A DNA stretch of 64,000 nucleotides from OLB11 sp041392835 (GCA_041392835.1 JAWKLF010000001.1:620001-684000), one strand, 5' to 3'. Counted from the stretch's first letter, positions 26,901 to 34,890 are shown. Notes: a model not told the origin generated them from the letters alone. Translations and numbers: made by a program.

Positions 26901-29271
26901 AGCAACAGCAGCTAGCCCAACCGCTTCAGTAGAATGGTTTGATGCACCTACTGGAGGTTCTCCTTTATTTGTAGGAGGTATCTATACTCCTTCTGTTGCA
27001 TCTACAACTACTTTCTATGCTGCGGCATCTGAAGGTGGTGGCGGCGGAAACGCTAAGCCTATCTTAATTACAGAATTGGATCCTGGTGGTCCTGATGCAT
27101 TAGAAATACAAAATGTTTCGCCTAATGCAGTTAATGTAACTGGATGGAAAGTTGCAATAAGTAATAGCTATACAGACTTTACATCAGTTAATACCATTGT
27201 GCAAACACTTAGTGGTACAATGAATCCTGGTGATAAAATAAGTTGGACTGATGCTACTGGTACTAATTATTGGGGAAATAACATTTTATGGAATCCTGGT
27301 GCTTACCCTTCATTTACAGGATGGGCTTTGATATTGGATGATTTAGATAATCTAGTTGATTTCGTTCCTATGAACTGGCCAGCTTCAGTTATTTCTACTA
27401 CTAGTATAACTATAGGTACTGCCACAGTAAATCCTGGCTCTATATGGTCAGGGGATGGATATGATATTACATCTGTTCCAACTGGTTCAAGTGTATCGAG
27501 AGTTGGTAATTCAGATAATAATAATAGTACAGATTTCACTACACTTACTACAAGTTTAGATGTAAACAATACTGGAATAGTATTGCCATTTACAGGCTTT
27601 GGTTGTTCTGGTGTGAGAGTTCCTGTTTTAGCTACTGTTAATACACCTCCTACGGTTTCAATTACAGCTAGTTCTTCTACTTTATGTCTTGGAGAATCTA
27701 CTACATTGAGTGTAACAAGTTCTAATGATCCTGATTATACTTATACATGGGAACCAGGTACTTTGAGTGGTGCAAGCCAAACAGTATCTCCTACAGAAAG
27801 TACAACATATACTTTGACGGCAATAGATAATACAACAGGTACTTATGCTGGTTGTACAAATATTGATAATGTGACTATAACTGTCAATCCTGTTCCAATA
27901 ATTACAGCAACAGCAACACCAGCATCTATTCCATGTGGAGATCCAACTACATTGGATGTGTCACAAAATTTTGAATATGTGTCTGGAACTGGTGCTATTG
28001 CACAATCTACAACTGGTCAAACACCGTATTCACATTTTTATGAAGGTCAACGTACACAATATTTGATATTGGCAAGTGATCTCGCTGCGCAAAATATTGC
28101 AGCTGGTAATATCACAGCTTTATCATTTAATGTGACAGCTAAGAATTCTGGTCCTAATGCGTATTATGTAGATGGCGATTATAAATCATATACAATCAAT
28201 ATGGCAAATACTACAGCAACTGATTTGAGTGCTGCAGATGCAACTGGTACTTTCAATACAGTATATGGCCCTACAAACTATACAACTGCCTTAGGTGTGA
28301 ACACACATACATTCACTACTCCATTTGTATGGGATGGTGTATCAAATGTAGTTGTACAAGTTTGTTTTGAAAATGATCCTACAGCAGGTGGTACAGCTTA
28401 TACTTCAAATGATGAGGTTGCAGCTTCTACAACAAGTTATACATCTGTAAGAGGATATTACCAAGATAATGGAACTACTTGTACGTCTGGAGGTACATTA
28501 ACCACAGCGTCAACTCTTCCAAACATCACATTATCATCACCTGATATAAATACCTATGTTTGGGAACCAGGTACCTTGAGTGGTAGTACGCATACCGTAA
28601 TGCCTACTGCTAATACAGACTATACGGTTACTGCAACAAATTCTTTCAGTTGTACAACGGAGCAAGTAGTAAGTGTTACAGTAGCACCTTGTACGGCTAC
28701 ATTGAACATTACAGCCTTTATTCAAGGTTTTTATGCAGGAGCCAGTACGATGCAAGCAGCTTTAGTTAATCAAGGTGTTAGTGTAAACCCAACTGATTGT
28801 GATTCTGTAACTGTTGAATTGCATGATGCTACGAGTCCTTATGCAGTAGCACACTCATTTACAGGTGTATTACAAACAGATGGTACTTTAGCATGTATAT
28901 TTCCACCAGCATCAGTTGGTAATAGCTACTATATAGTAATGAATCATAGAAACTCTGTACAAACTTGGAGTGCTGCCCCAGTAGCTATTTCACTTACAGG
29001 AAGCTATCAATTCTCTACTGCTGCTACTCAAGCTTATGGTAGTAATGAAGTAGATGCTTTCTCTGATGGCGTTTATAGTATGTACAATGGTGATGTAAAT
29101 CAAGATGGCTTTATTGATATCTTTGACTTCTTAGATTGGGATGTGGATAATCAAAACTTTGCTTCTGGTTATTACGCAACCGATCTTAATGGAGACGGCT
29201 TTATAGATATCTTTGACTTCTTAGTTTGGGATCCAAATAATCAAAGTTTCATTGGTTTGATAACACCATAA
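23947..29271 (+). CDS. Giant secreted multidomain protein with dockerin-like C-terminal module (third fragment)
   Basis: This is the main part of the broken gene; coding in this frame extends back to about 23899. Approximate domains by position are: end of beta-helix I (to 24540), Ig-like (24560-24820), beta-helix II (24840-26200), CARDB-like (26220-26560), Ig-like (26570-26830), Ig-like with GGSPLFVGG (26840-27040), lamin-tail-like (ILITELDPGG, LEIQNVSP; 27050-27610), and Ig-like (27640-27890). A second Ig-like domain is split by an inserted domain (27955-28530). The last module is shared with the gene ending at 18791 and has two EF-hand-type loops, DVNQDGFIDIFD and DLNGDGFIDIFD. There is no T9SS tail. 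Function unknown; a large surface or matrix protein is likely. Confidence 0.8.
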   Translation: MSTTSTSSAYCIYVGTDGTLGNEHKVINNLVYNINSNGLIAGIYESGADYIQTYHNTIVFDDAVNTAGTTYGIYNTGTVGNKDIQNNIIVITRAGTGTKYGYYFTSVAPVSNYNDVYINAPSGNFGYFVSTTYADLPTWQSATSQDANSVSIDPQFLAPTIFIPTNPAVNDLGNAAVGVLEDIDGNPRSLVNPDMGAYEFSISGCTNPPTPGTVSSTSTNVCNGELFTLSLSGGTFGVGQTYQWESSPDNIVWTPIVGADQPSYSATQAYTTYYRCAVTCGVTVNSAELQIISTVAPLAGLYTINQTLPTGGTNYNSFNDLLLDLNCGGVSAPVVIDVVSGTGPYNEQVSFGAIGGVDATNTITINGNGNLLTYAASLSTAPSTLELNGTDYLIINDLNVEGTGATYAFACHLWNNADNNTFNNCIFTVPIANTGTANSPFSCSASATSTTTTGASGINNVLTGCSTIGGYYNCVFAGNSTLLATGNKIISHSAQDFYLYGIYMLYQDGIEVSGCDVSRPTRTTVSTTYAIYASSGCVGSLIEKNKVHNLFDQALTSTSTTYCIYVLSDGTLGNENKVFNNVVYNINNGGGTQAGLYLSGADYVQAYHNTISLDDAAATAGTVYGIYSTGTVGNIDIKNNIITVGRGGTGTKYGLYYTNNTQASDYNDVYVSSTTGTNYFGYNAGTTYADLTAWQATTYDANSISVDPVYVDMVLGNYAPATVAVDNLGTPLTAVVDDINGDPRSATTPDMGAYEFSVPTDDLAITALIDPTVGTGCKTTNETITVELKNYGLNPIDFSLAPTNITVNVGGPIPNVIFETLTFGTIPVGGTLNVTLTTTTDMTLPGTYTFDASVLYLLDANSSNDVLPTQTVVLPNLVAGAIVSSVNSICVSESPTFTLTGQDGVGNIQWMESTVSATGPWTNVGTNSTTYTPTAPYTQAMWVTAEVSCNTSTASANVIDLPYFNPTIASTMPGTICGPGVVSLSATAASPTASVEWFDAPTGGSPLFVGGIYTPSVASTTTFYAAASEGGGGGNAKPILITELDPGGPDALEIQNVSPNAVNVTGWKVAISNSYTDFTSVNTIVQTLSGTMNPGDKISWTDATGTNYWGNNILWNPGAYPSFTGWALILDDLDNLVDFVPMNWPASVISTTSITIGTATVNPGSIWSGDGYDITSVPTGSSVSRVGNSDNNNSTDFTTLTTSLDVNNTGIVLPFTGFGCSGVRVPVLATVNTPPTVSITASSSTLCLGESTTLSVTSSNDPDYTYTWEPGTLSGASQTVSPTESTTYTLTAIDNTTGTYAGCTNIDNVTITVNPVPIITATATPASIPCGDPTTLDVSQNFEYVSGTGAIAQSTTGQTPYSHFYEGQRTQYLILASDLAAQNIAAGNITALSFNVTAKNSGPNAYYVDGDYKSYTINMANTTATDLSAADATGTFNTVYGPTNYTTALGVNTHTFTTPFVWDGVSNVVVQVCFENDPTAGGTAYTSNDEVAASTTSYTSVRGYYQDNGTTCTSGGTLTTASTLPNITLSSPDINTYVWEPGTLSGSTHTVMPTANTDYTVTATNSFSCTTEQVVSVTVAPCTATLNITAFIQGFYAGASTMQAALVNQGVSVNPTDCDSVTVELHDATSPYAVAHSFTGVLQTDGTLACIFPPASVGNSYYIVMNHRNSVQTWSAAPVAISLTGSYQFSTAATQAYGSNEVDAFSDGVYSMYNGDVNQDGFIDIFDFLDWDVDNQNFASGYYATDLNGDGFIDIFDFLVWDPNNQSFIGLITP

Positions 29272-29301
29272 TTTAAAAAATATCCATAAGTTTGTATTAC
29301 T

Positions 29302-31305
29302 ATGTGGATAATAAATAAAATAAAGGCAACACTTCTTTTAAGAGTGTTGCCTTTTTTACTATTAGTAAGTTTTGCTAAGCATGTGCAAGCACAGGCATCA
29401 GATTATTTTTGTTACATAAAAAATATTGCTCAACTGTCATCAGATACTTTACAATTTGAAATCTGGATTGAAAGTACGGGCACAGATACATTGCGATTGG
29501 GAGCAATACAATGTGGTATTGACTTCAACTATGCAGGCATGTTGAACGGAGGGGTAATATCGGGTATGAAAAAAACAGACGGAGGTGATCCGGCTGTGCC
29601 TATAAATCAACAAAACCCTACCATACAACTCAACAACACAAGTCACCAATATAGAGCCGCTGCTCAGGTAGCATTTTATTCAGGCGCTGCTATCATACCA
29701 CCACCACCAGGATTTAGAATATTTACTGGATGGATTACGAACACGGTGCCTTTTACACCCAATAGCACCCCAGATTTTTCGTGGTGGTTTACAGCAAGTT
29801 CTACACAAACAAGAACTGCTGTAGTTGGCTATAAAAATTCAAATACCATTTCTCAAGATTTAACGATTGCACCTCATCATTTAGTTTTAGGAAACCCTGT
29901 CTTAAACCAAACGCCAGGCATAGTTTCAAGTTTGTTTTCAAATAATAACAATTCCTCTTTAGATACAATATGTAAGGGCGACCCCTTATCCATGAAAGTT
30001 CAGATAAATGGAGGAACCCCACCTTACGAAATAAAATATTCAGATGGAACTGCTATTTATACCGTAGCAAATTATCAAAGTGGGGACCCAATAATTATAT
30101 TGCCTTCTAATACAGCAACCTATAATCTTGTTTCAGTAAAAGATTTTTTTGGATTAACAAGCCCAATCAATACAGGTTCTTTTACAGTACTGGTCAACAA
30201 TTCGGATAAATTAGTTTTAGCTGGTATAAACAACTCAAGCTCTATTAGCGGTTATGTACAAATTTCAGAAGTTTTGCAAGATGATGATCTGTTCTTATTT
30301 AAAGACAATGCTTGCAATAGATTACTGCAAATAGATGACCACTCAGGCAATAACGTACCAGGACTTGTAAAAAGCAGCGTTACAGTGGATAATGTTTCAA
30401 ACACTTTTGATGGCCAACCCTATTGTAAACGATGGTTTGAAATTGTGGCTTCAGATAATAATAATGTAGATGCAACGGTAACCCTATTTGCTACTCAACA
30501 AGACTTTACTACATACAATATCAACAATGGCGATTTTAGAGATTTGCCTACAAGCGGTAACAATAGTGATACTCTAATCAACAATATTAGAATACTAGAA
30601 GTAAATATGGTAGATAGCGCTAGACGATTTTTGATACCAAACGTAAACTGGAACCAACAAACAAAAAATTGGGAATTAACTTTTGAAGCCAATAACTATA
30701 GACGGTATTATATAACAAGTTTAAATCCAGATTCATCGTTAATTCCGTCTCAAGGAATTCTTTTTTCTGGAAAAAAACTATACAGTTCTGATGAACTCAC
30801 ATGGATAACATATCAAGAAAAAAGCATGGGATATTTTAATCTTTACCATAGTACAGATAGTATTAATTATCAACTAATATTTTCAAGACCAACTGCCGCC
30901 CCCAATGGCAATAGCAATTATTCGATTGTATATAAAGGGTATAATAATCAACCACAATTAGGGCATAATTATTATCGACTAGAGCTAATCAATAAATACG
31001 GTTATAGCTTTTTTCATCCTACTGTTGTTGATTTGGTTTGGGGTGATGGCACGAACCCAATAACTATCTATCCAAACGTGATTGGTGGATATAATATTGA
31101 TTTATTCTCAACAAATGATAATGAAATTACTATAAAAGTAGTAGATATGAGTGGTAGAACCATACGAAAAAAGAAAATCACTCCACATGTAGGACCCAAT
31201 TTATTAACTATGGATATGCAAGGTGTTGCTAATGGCATTTATCATTTTCAAATAATAAGTGGTACTCAACAGCTATTAAATCAAAAAATATTGAAATCGT
31301 TTTAA
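29302..31305 (+). CDS. T9SS-sorted surface protein with shared N-terminal domain
   Basis: A 667-residue protein with a signal peptide (LPFLLLVSFAKHVQAQ). Residues ~30-200 form a domain homologous to the N-terminus of the 18839 gene: LQFEIWI, GIDFNYAGMLNGG, RAAAQV and ITNTVPF. A PKD/SprB-like segment follows (LDTICKGDPLSMKVQINGG). Next is a module shared with the gene at 31384 (VTLFATQQDFTTYN, LPTSGNNSD, NWNQQTKNWELTF). The last 80 residues are a T9SS type A sorting domain (ITIYPNVIGGYN, KVVDMSGRTIRK, VANGIYHFQI). It lies 30 bases after the dockerin-like gene. A terminator-like hairpin overlaps its signal-peptide codons; no alternative downstream Met preserves the signal peptide. Confidence 0.85.
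   Translation: MWIINKIKATLLLRVLPFLLLVSFAKHVQAQASDYFCYIKNIAQLSSDTLQFEIWIESTGTDTLRLGAIQCGIDFNYAGMLNGGVISGMKKTDGGDPAVPINQQNPTIQLNNTSHQYRAAAQVAFYSGAAIIPPPPGFRIFTGWITNTVPFTPNSTPDFSWWFTASSTQTRTAVVGYKNSNTISQDLTIAPHHLVLGNPVLNQTPGIVSSLFSNNNNSSLDTICKGDPLSMKVQINGGTPPYEIKYSDGTAIYTVANYQSGDPIIILPSNTATYNLVSVKDFFGLTSPINTGSFTVLVNNSDKLVLAGINNSSSISGYVQISEVLQDDDLFLFKDNACNRLLQIDDHSGNNVPGLVKSSVTVDNVSNTFDGQPYCKRWFEIVASDNNNVDATVTLFATQQDFTTYNINNGDFRDLPTSGNNSDTLINNIRILEVNMVDSARRFLIPNVNWNQQTKNWELTFEANNYRRYYITSLNPDSSLIPSQGILFSGKKLYSSDELTWITYQEKSMGYFNLYHSTDSINYQLIFSRPTAAPNGNSNYSIVYKGYNNQPQLGHNYYRLELINKYGYSFFHPTVVDLVWGDGTNPITIYPNVIGGYNIDLFSTNDNEITIKVVDMSGRTIRKKKITPHVGPNLLTMDMQGVANGIYHFQIISGTQQLLNQKILKSF
29322..29357 (+). 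terminator. Terminator-like hairpin inside the start of the 29302 gene
   Basis: A perfect 12-base inverted repeat, AAAGGCAACACT (29322-29333) and AGTGTTGCCTTT (29343-29354), has a nine-base loop and a six-T run ending at 29357. It fully matches an intrinsic terminator, yet it encodes part of the signal peptide of the 29302 gene. It could end the upstream message or act as an attenuator; see findings. Confidence 0.7.
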
Positions 31306-31355
31306 AATCCTAAACATAATAATAATCTTATTTTACTAAATAATTAATTTTAACT

Positions 31356-31363
31356 TATCTTTG
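31356..31363 (+). promoter_or_regulatory. Probable -7 promoter element
   Basis: TATCTTTG is an exact TAnnTTTG match, 20 bases before the ATG at 31384, in a 78-base gap with no other signal. This suggests the 31384 gene is transcribed on its own. No -33 TTG box is evident. Confidence 0.6.
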
Positions 31364-31383
31364 CCCTGAAAAAGTATTAAACT

Positions 31384-33591
31384 ATGAAAAAACAATTCTT
31401 CTCTAAATTTGCTTTCGTATCTGTTTTGGTGTTACTGCTTAGTAATGCTATTAATACACAAGCTCAAGTTTGTGGAGTTCCTTCACCCACAGTAACTACC
31501 ATTGGTTCAAATTATGCAGAGCTAAGCTGGTCTTCAATTAGCGGTGCCCTTTGGTACACAATAAGATATCGTGTAAGCCCTTCTGGTGCATGGGTTGGCG
31601 CCTCTGCCACAGCAGGAAGCACTACAAAATTAATATTAGGTTTAACGCCTAATACTTTTTATGATATAGAAATGAAAACAAACTGTACAGGTGGCTCATC
31701 AGCATATTCTACCACCATTACGTTTCAAACATTAGCATCATCAACATGTTTAACACCTTCACCTTCAATTACAGGTAAAAGTATTAATACAGTTTCATTA
31801 GCTTGGGCTGCTATTTCTGGTGCAAGTAATTATAGAGTACGATATAGAGAAACTCCGTCTGGAGCTTGGACAGTAGGCTCTACATCTGCAACTTCTAAAA
31901 CGGTTACAGATTTAAACGATGGCACTCAATATGAGTTCCAAGTACAAGCTGTTTGCACTTACCCTGATGAAAGTGCTTACTCAACAGGTATTTTTGAAAC
32001 AACCTGCGACTCTGTTTTTGTAACTTCTACATCTCCAATCTGTAATGGTTCATCAAGTAGCTTAAATGCTACAAGTGCTGGATCATATACCTATACTTGG
32101 AACCCTGGAAGCTTATCAGGCGCCACAGTAAGCGTTTCTCCAACTTTTACTCAAAACTATACAGTAACTGCAACAGCGGCTGGCTGTAGTGGTACAAGAG
32201 TTGTAAATGTAGTAGTTGACAATCCAACAATGATAACTACTACTGGTTCATATAGCTCTACAAGAATTCAAAGCAACAATACAACTTTGGCCTATAATGA
32301 CTTAGCTAATTGTAATTTGATAGGAAAAATAAAAGATGATAATAATGCAACAGCATTAGGTTCTACTACATTTTCTTGTATTTATGGTAGCCTAGACCAG
32401 TCTACTTTGCCAGAAAGAATGATAAGTAGTAAGAAATTTACAATTATCCCAACTACAACTGATGGTGGTATTATTACGCTCTATTTTAATCAAGCCGATT
32501 TTGATGAATACAATACTTATAACAGTACTACTTTATCTAACTTTTATTTACCACTTCCTACTACAGGTAGCAACGCAGATCCTAATATAGCAAACTTTAG
32601 AATCATTAAGATTCAGGGAGCTGCTATATCTGGATTTTCAAACCCATTAATGTGGGATGCTACTAACAATAGATGGGAAGCTCAAATAACAAGTACAGAT
32701 GTAGAAGGTACTTATGGTTTTTATACACTTACTTCATGTGTAGGTGTAAATGTAAGTGGATTTGCAGAAACAACTCATACAGGCAACTCAGCCTCTTTTA
32801 GTTGGACAGCTGTAACAGTACCAGCCTCGGGTTGGTATGAATTCCAATATGAAAATGTAACAGATAATCCTGGTGTATGGGTATTTGCTGGCACAGCAAG
32901 CAACTCTGCAACAAGTAAAACAATAGTTGGTTTATCAGGAAATAAAAACTATAATTTCCAAATACGTAGAGCATGTAATAATGCTGCAAAAGGAGATTGG
33001 AGTAGCAGTGTAAACTTAACGACCAATGCTACATGTGCTAAACCTACTAATTTAGCAGCTACAACTACCACTACAACTGCCGCATTAAGTTGGGATGCTG
33101 TAAGCGGTGTTTCATGGTATGTAGTACGATATAGAGAAACACCATCTGGTAGCTGGGTAGCAGGATCAGCTAGTACAAACTCAAAAAATATTGCTGGACT
33201 TTCAGCTTCTACAGCATATGAATTTGAAGTGCAAGCAAAATGCGCTGGTGGTCTTGATGTAAGCGATTGGAGTGATCCTTTCTCTTTCACAACGCCAAGT
33301 TCAAAATCTGCTATAGCATCTAATGATGTATTTGGAAATTCAATTTCTTTATATCCTAATCCAGTAATAGATAATGCGCAATTAGAAATTAGTTCAGAAG
33401 TATCTACAGCGCAAGTAGTAAAACTATTTGATGTAAGTGGTAGATTAGTAAAAGAAGTACATACTCAAATCCAAAAAGGAAATAATGTAGTAACTATTGA
33501 GATGAATGAATTGACTAAAGGCTTATATTTGATAGAAGTATTTGATGCTAATGGACAAAAATCATACCATCAAAAAATTCAGAAAAATTAA
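31384..33591 (+). CDS. T9SS-sorted fibronectin type III protein
   Basis: A 735-residue protein with a signal peptide (FAFVSVLVLLLSNAINTQAQ). It holds four fibronectin III-like domains, about residues 28-115, 120-205, 458-545 and 548-640, with the recurring YRVRYRETPSGAW and YEFQVQA strands. An Ig/PKD-like domain lies at ~207-280 (SYTYTWNPGSLSGA). A module of about 175 residues follows, homologous to the centre of the 29302 protein (TLYFNQADFDEYN, NLMWDATNNRWEA-like). It ends in a type A T9SS sorting domain (LYPNPVIDNAQLEI, KLFDVSGRLVKE, LTKGLYLIEV). It is probably displayed on the cell surface and adhesive, but no ligand can be inferred. A terminator follows at 33612. Confidence 0.87.
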   Translation: MKKQFFSKFAFVSVLVLLLSNAINTQAQVCGVPSPTVTTIGSNYAELSWSSISGALWYTIRYRVSPSGAWVGASATAGSTTKLILGLTPNTFYDIEMKTNCTGGSSAYSTTITFQTLASSTCLTPSPSITGKSINTVSLAWAAISGASNYRVRYRETPSGAWTVGSTSATSKTVTDLNDGTQYEFQVQAVCTYPDESAYSTGIFETTCDSVFVTSTSPICNGSSSSLNATSAGSYTYTWNPGSLSGATVSVSPTFTQNYTVTATAAGCSGTRVVNVVVDNPTMITTTGSYSSTRIQSNNTTLAYNDLANCNLIGKIKDDNNATALGSTTFSCIYGSLDQSTLPERMISSKKFTIIPTTTDGGIITLYFNQADFDEYNTYNSTTLSNFYLPLPTTGSNADPNIANFRIIKIQGAAISGFSNPLMWDATNNRWEAQITSTDVEGTYGFYTLTSCVGVNVSGFAETTHTGNSASFSWTAVTVPASGWYEFQYENVTDNPGVWVFAGTASNSATSKTIVGLSGNKNYNFQIRRACNNAAKGDWSSSVNLTTNATCAKPTNLAATTTTTTAALSWDAVSGVSWYVVRYRETPSGSWVAGSASTNSKNIAGLSASTAYEFEVQAKCAGGLDVSDWSDPFSFTTPSSKSAIASNDVFGNSISLYPNPVIDNAQLEISSEVSTAQVVKLFDVSGRLVKEVHTQIQKGNNVVTIEMNELTKGLYLIEVFDANGQKSYHQKIQKN

Positions 33592-33611
33592 TAAATACTA
33601 AATTACACAAT

Positions 33612-33642
33612 AAAAAAGGCTGTCTTCAGGCAGCCTTTTTTT
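33612..33642. terminator. Rho-independent terminator
   Basis: AAAAAAGGCTGTC / GGCAGCCTTTTTTT with a TTCA loop, including one G-T pair, followed by T residues. It ends the secreted-protein block after 33591. Confidence 0.92.
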
Positions 33643-33731
33643 ATGCTTATACAAATTTTTTGAGTAATCACCAATCTAAATAGAGATAAGCCCAAATATG
33701 CAAGTAGAATTTAAACAAGAAGCCAGATATT

Positions 33732-33796
33732 ATGCCGATTATACTACTGTAATAGACCAAAAAATTGGTCTGAAACCAATTTAAGATTGGCATTAT
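33732..33796. repeat. Dispersed structured repeat, copy 2
   Basis: Outer arms ATGCCGAT (33732-33739) and ATTGGCAT (33786-33793) enclose a hairpin, AGACCAA-AAAA-TTGGTCT (33754-33771). The sequence matches copy 1 near 6184 in two blocks but lacks its extra 43 bases. The outer arms differ from copy 1 on both sides in a pairing-preserving way (ATGCC/GGCAT here, ATACC/GGTAT there). The right end overlaps the stop codon of the gene at 33793. Confidence 0.8.
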
Positions 33797-34212
33797 TTTT
33801 TAAACAAACGATTCAATAATGTAGGCTTTGCTTTTGCTTGTAATTGACTTATTTCTTGCTTACTTATAATTTGATAAATTTTGCCCCACCCTACAAATCC
33901 TCCTACATTTCTATCATCAATAAAGATATCTGCATTGATTTTTCTTGGAGTATTGGCATCAAATTCTTCTTCAGGAAAGTTCTTATTGACTGCATAAAAT
34001 GATATTCCATTTTTCTTACAAAATTCAACAGCTTCTTGTAAGTAATTTCCAGAGCGATAAGTCCAAAGTATAAGACGATGACCATCTTCTTGAAATTTTT
34101 TCATAGATTCAAATGCAAATGTTCGTATCCGACCTATGCCGGGGTATCTATCTTCTACTATAGTGCCATCAAAATCAATGGCAATAATTTTTGAGTTTTC
34201 TGGAATTGTCAT
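33793..34212 (-). CDS. HAD-superfamily phosphatase-like protein
   Basis: The frame opens at a TTG at 34221, but the ATG at 34212 fits better and gives 139 residues. It has HAD motif I as IDFDGT (Asp13 and Asp15), a motif II-like LILWTYRSG, and an acidic motif IDDRNVGG near the C-terminus, the usual Mg2+-binding layout of small haloacid-dehalogenase phosphatases. It is similar in size to the compact Bacteroides HAD hydrolases. The substrate is unknown; its place beside the glycan locus, transcribed divergently from the antiterminator gene, makes a sugar or nucleotide phosphate possible. Confidence 0.82.
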   Translation of the reverse strand: MTIPENSKIIAIDFDGTIVEDRYPGIGRIRTFAFESMKKFQEDGHRLILWTYRSGNYLQEAVEFCKKNGISFYAVNKNFPEEEFDANTPRKINADIFIDDRNVGGFVGWGKIYQIISKQEISQLQAKAKPTLLNRLFKK

Positions 34213-34279
34213 GAGTTGCAAATTAAAAATATTGTACCTAAAAAACTACCTTTATACCTTGTATTTTATATAAATAACA

Positions 34280-34792
34280 ATGACTCCTGTAAATCGATTT
34301 TGGTATGCTGTAAAAACAGCATCAAGAGCAGAAAAAAAAGTAGCTGATAGAATAGGTCAAGAGGGTTTAGAAGTATTCTTACCAATGCAAGAAGTAATAA
34401 AACAATGGTCGGATAGAAAGAAAAAAATTAAAGTTCCTCTAATATCAGGTTTTGTTTTTGTTCATATTACCGAATCTGAGATAGCAAAATTGCATGCTAT
34501 ACAAGGAGTAGTAGGTGTACTCCGTTATTTAAATAAACCAGCAATAATATTACCTTATGAAATTAGTAATCTAAAGATTCTAATAAACGAAAAAGTAGAA
34601 CTCGAAAACTGTACGATTACTGAGTGGCTTAAAGGCGATAGTATTTATATAGAGAGTGGCGTTTTTGCAGGGTTAAAAGGTAAAATAATAAAGCAGTTAG
34701 AACAAGTTTATATTATCGTTAAATTATCAGGAGTAGGCTTTCATTTTCAGGTCAAACTGCCTTCATCTTTTGCAAGAAAAGAACATATTTAA
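34280..34792 (+). CDS. NusG-like transcription antiterminator of the UpxY type
   Basis: A 170-residue NusG paralogue with an N-terminal NGN domain (WYAVKTASRAEKKVADRI, PLISGFVFVHI; residues 7-105). The C-terminal KOW domain has GDSIYIESGVFAGLKGKI (about 118-136). In Bacteroides, UpxY proteins sit as the first gene of each capsular operon and let RNA polymerase read through the long locus. The position here, directly before Wzm/Wzt and a 26 kb same-strand glycan cluster, fits that role. The length is typical. TACCTTTA at 34247-34254 is one base off the -7 consensus and might be the locus promoter. Confidence 0.9.
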   Translation: MTPVNRFWYAVKTASRAEKKVADRIGQEGLEVFLPMQEVIKQWSDRKKKIKVPLISGFVFVHITESEIAKLHAIQGVVGVLRYLNKPAIILPYEISNLKILINEKVELENCTITEWLKGDSIYIESGVFAGLKGKIIKQLEQVYIIVKLSGVGFHFQVKLPSSFARKEHI

Positions 34793-34840
34793 TCAATACT
34801 TTTAGCTATTTTTGAACCCTTGGCTATCAATTAGTTAGTA

Positions 34841-34873
34841 CCACTATGGGACTGACCGTGGCGAAGCCGTGAG
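34841..34873 (+). other. GC-rich structured spacer between antiterminator and wzm
   Basis: This 33-base stretch is about 64% G+C in strongly AT-rich surroundings. CCAC/GTGG arms with an inner GG/CC pair form one small hairpin, followed by GGC-GAA-GCC. CCGTG occurs twice, six bases apart. It has no coding assignment; it may be a leader or regulatory RNA structure. Confidence 0.4.
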
Positions 34874-34890
34874 AAAATCATTTGTACCAT

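Noticed and set aside
32949..33290. A 113-codon open frame on the minus strand
   Set aside because: It lies wholly inside the fibronectin gene and reads as a shadow of its repeats, with no start signal or family pattern.
33754..33800. Simple terminator for the 31384 gene
   Set aside because: A strong terminator already lies at 33612-33642, and this structure recurs near 6184 as a dispersed element.
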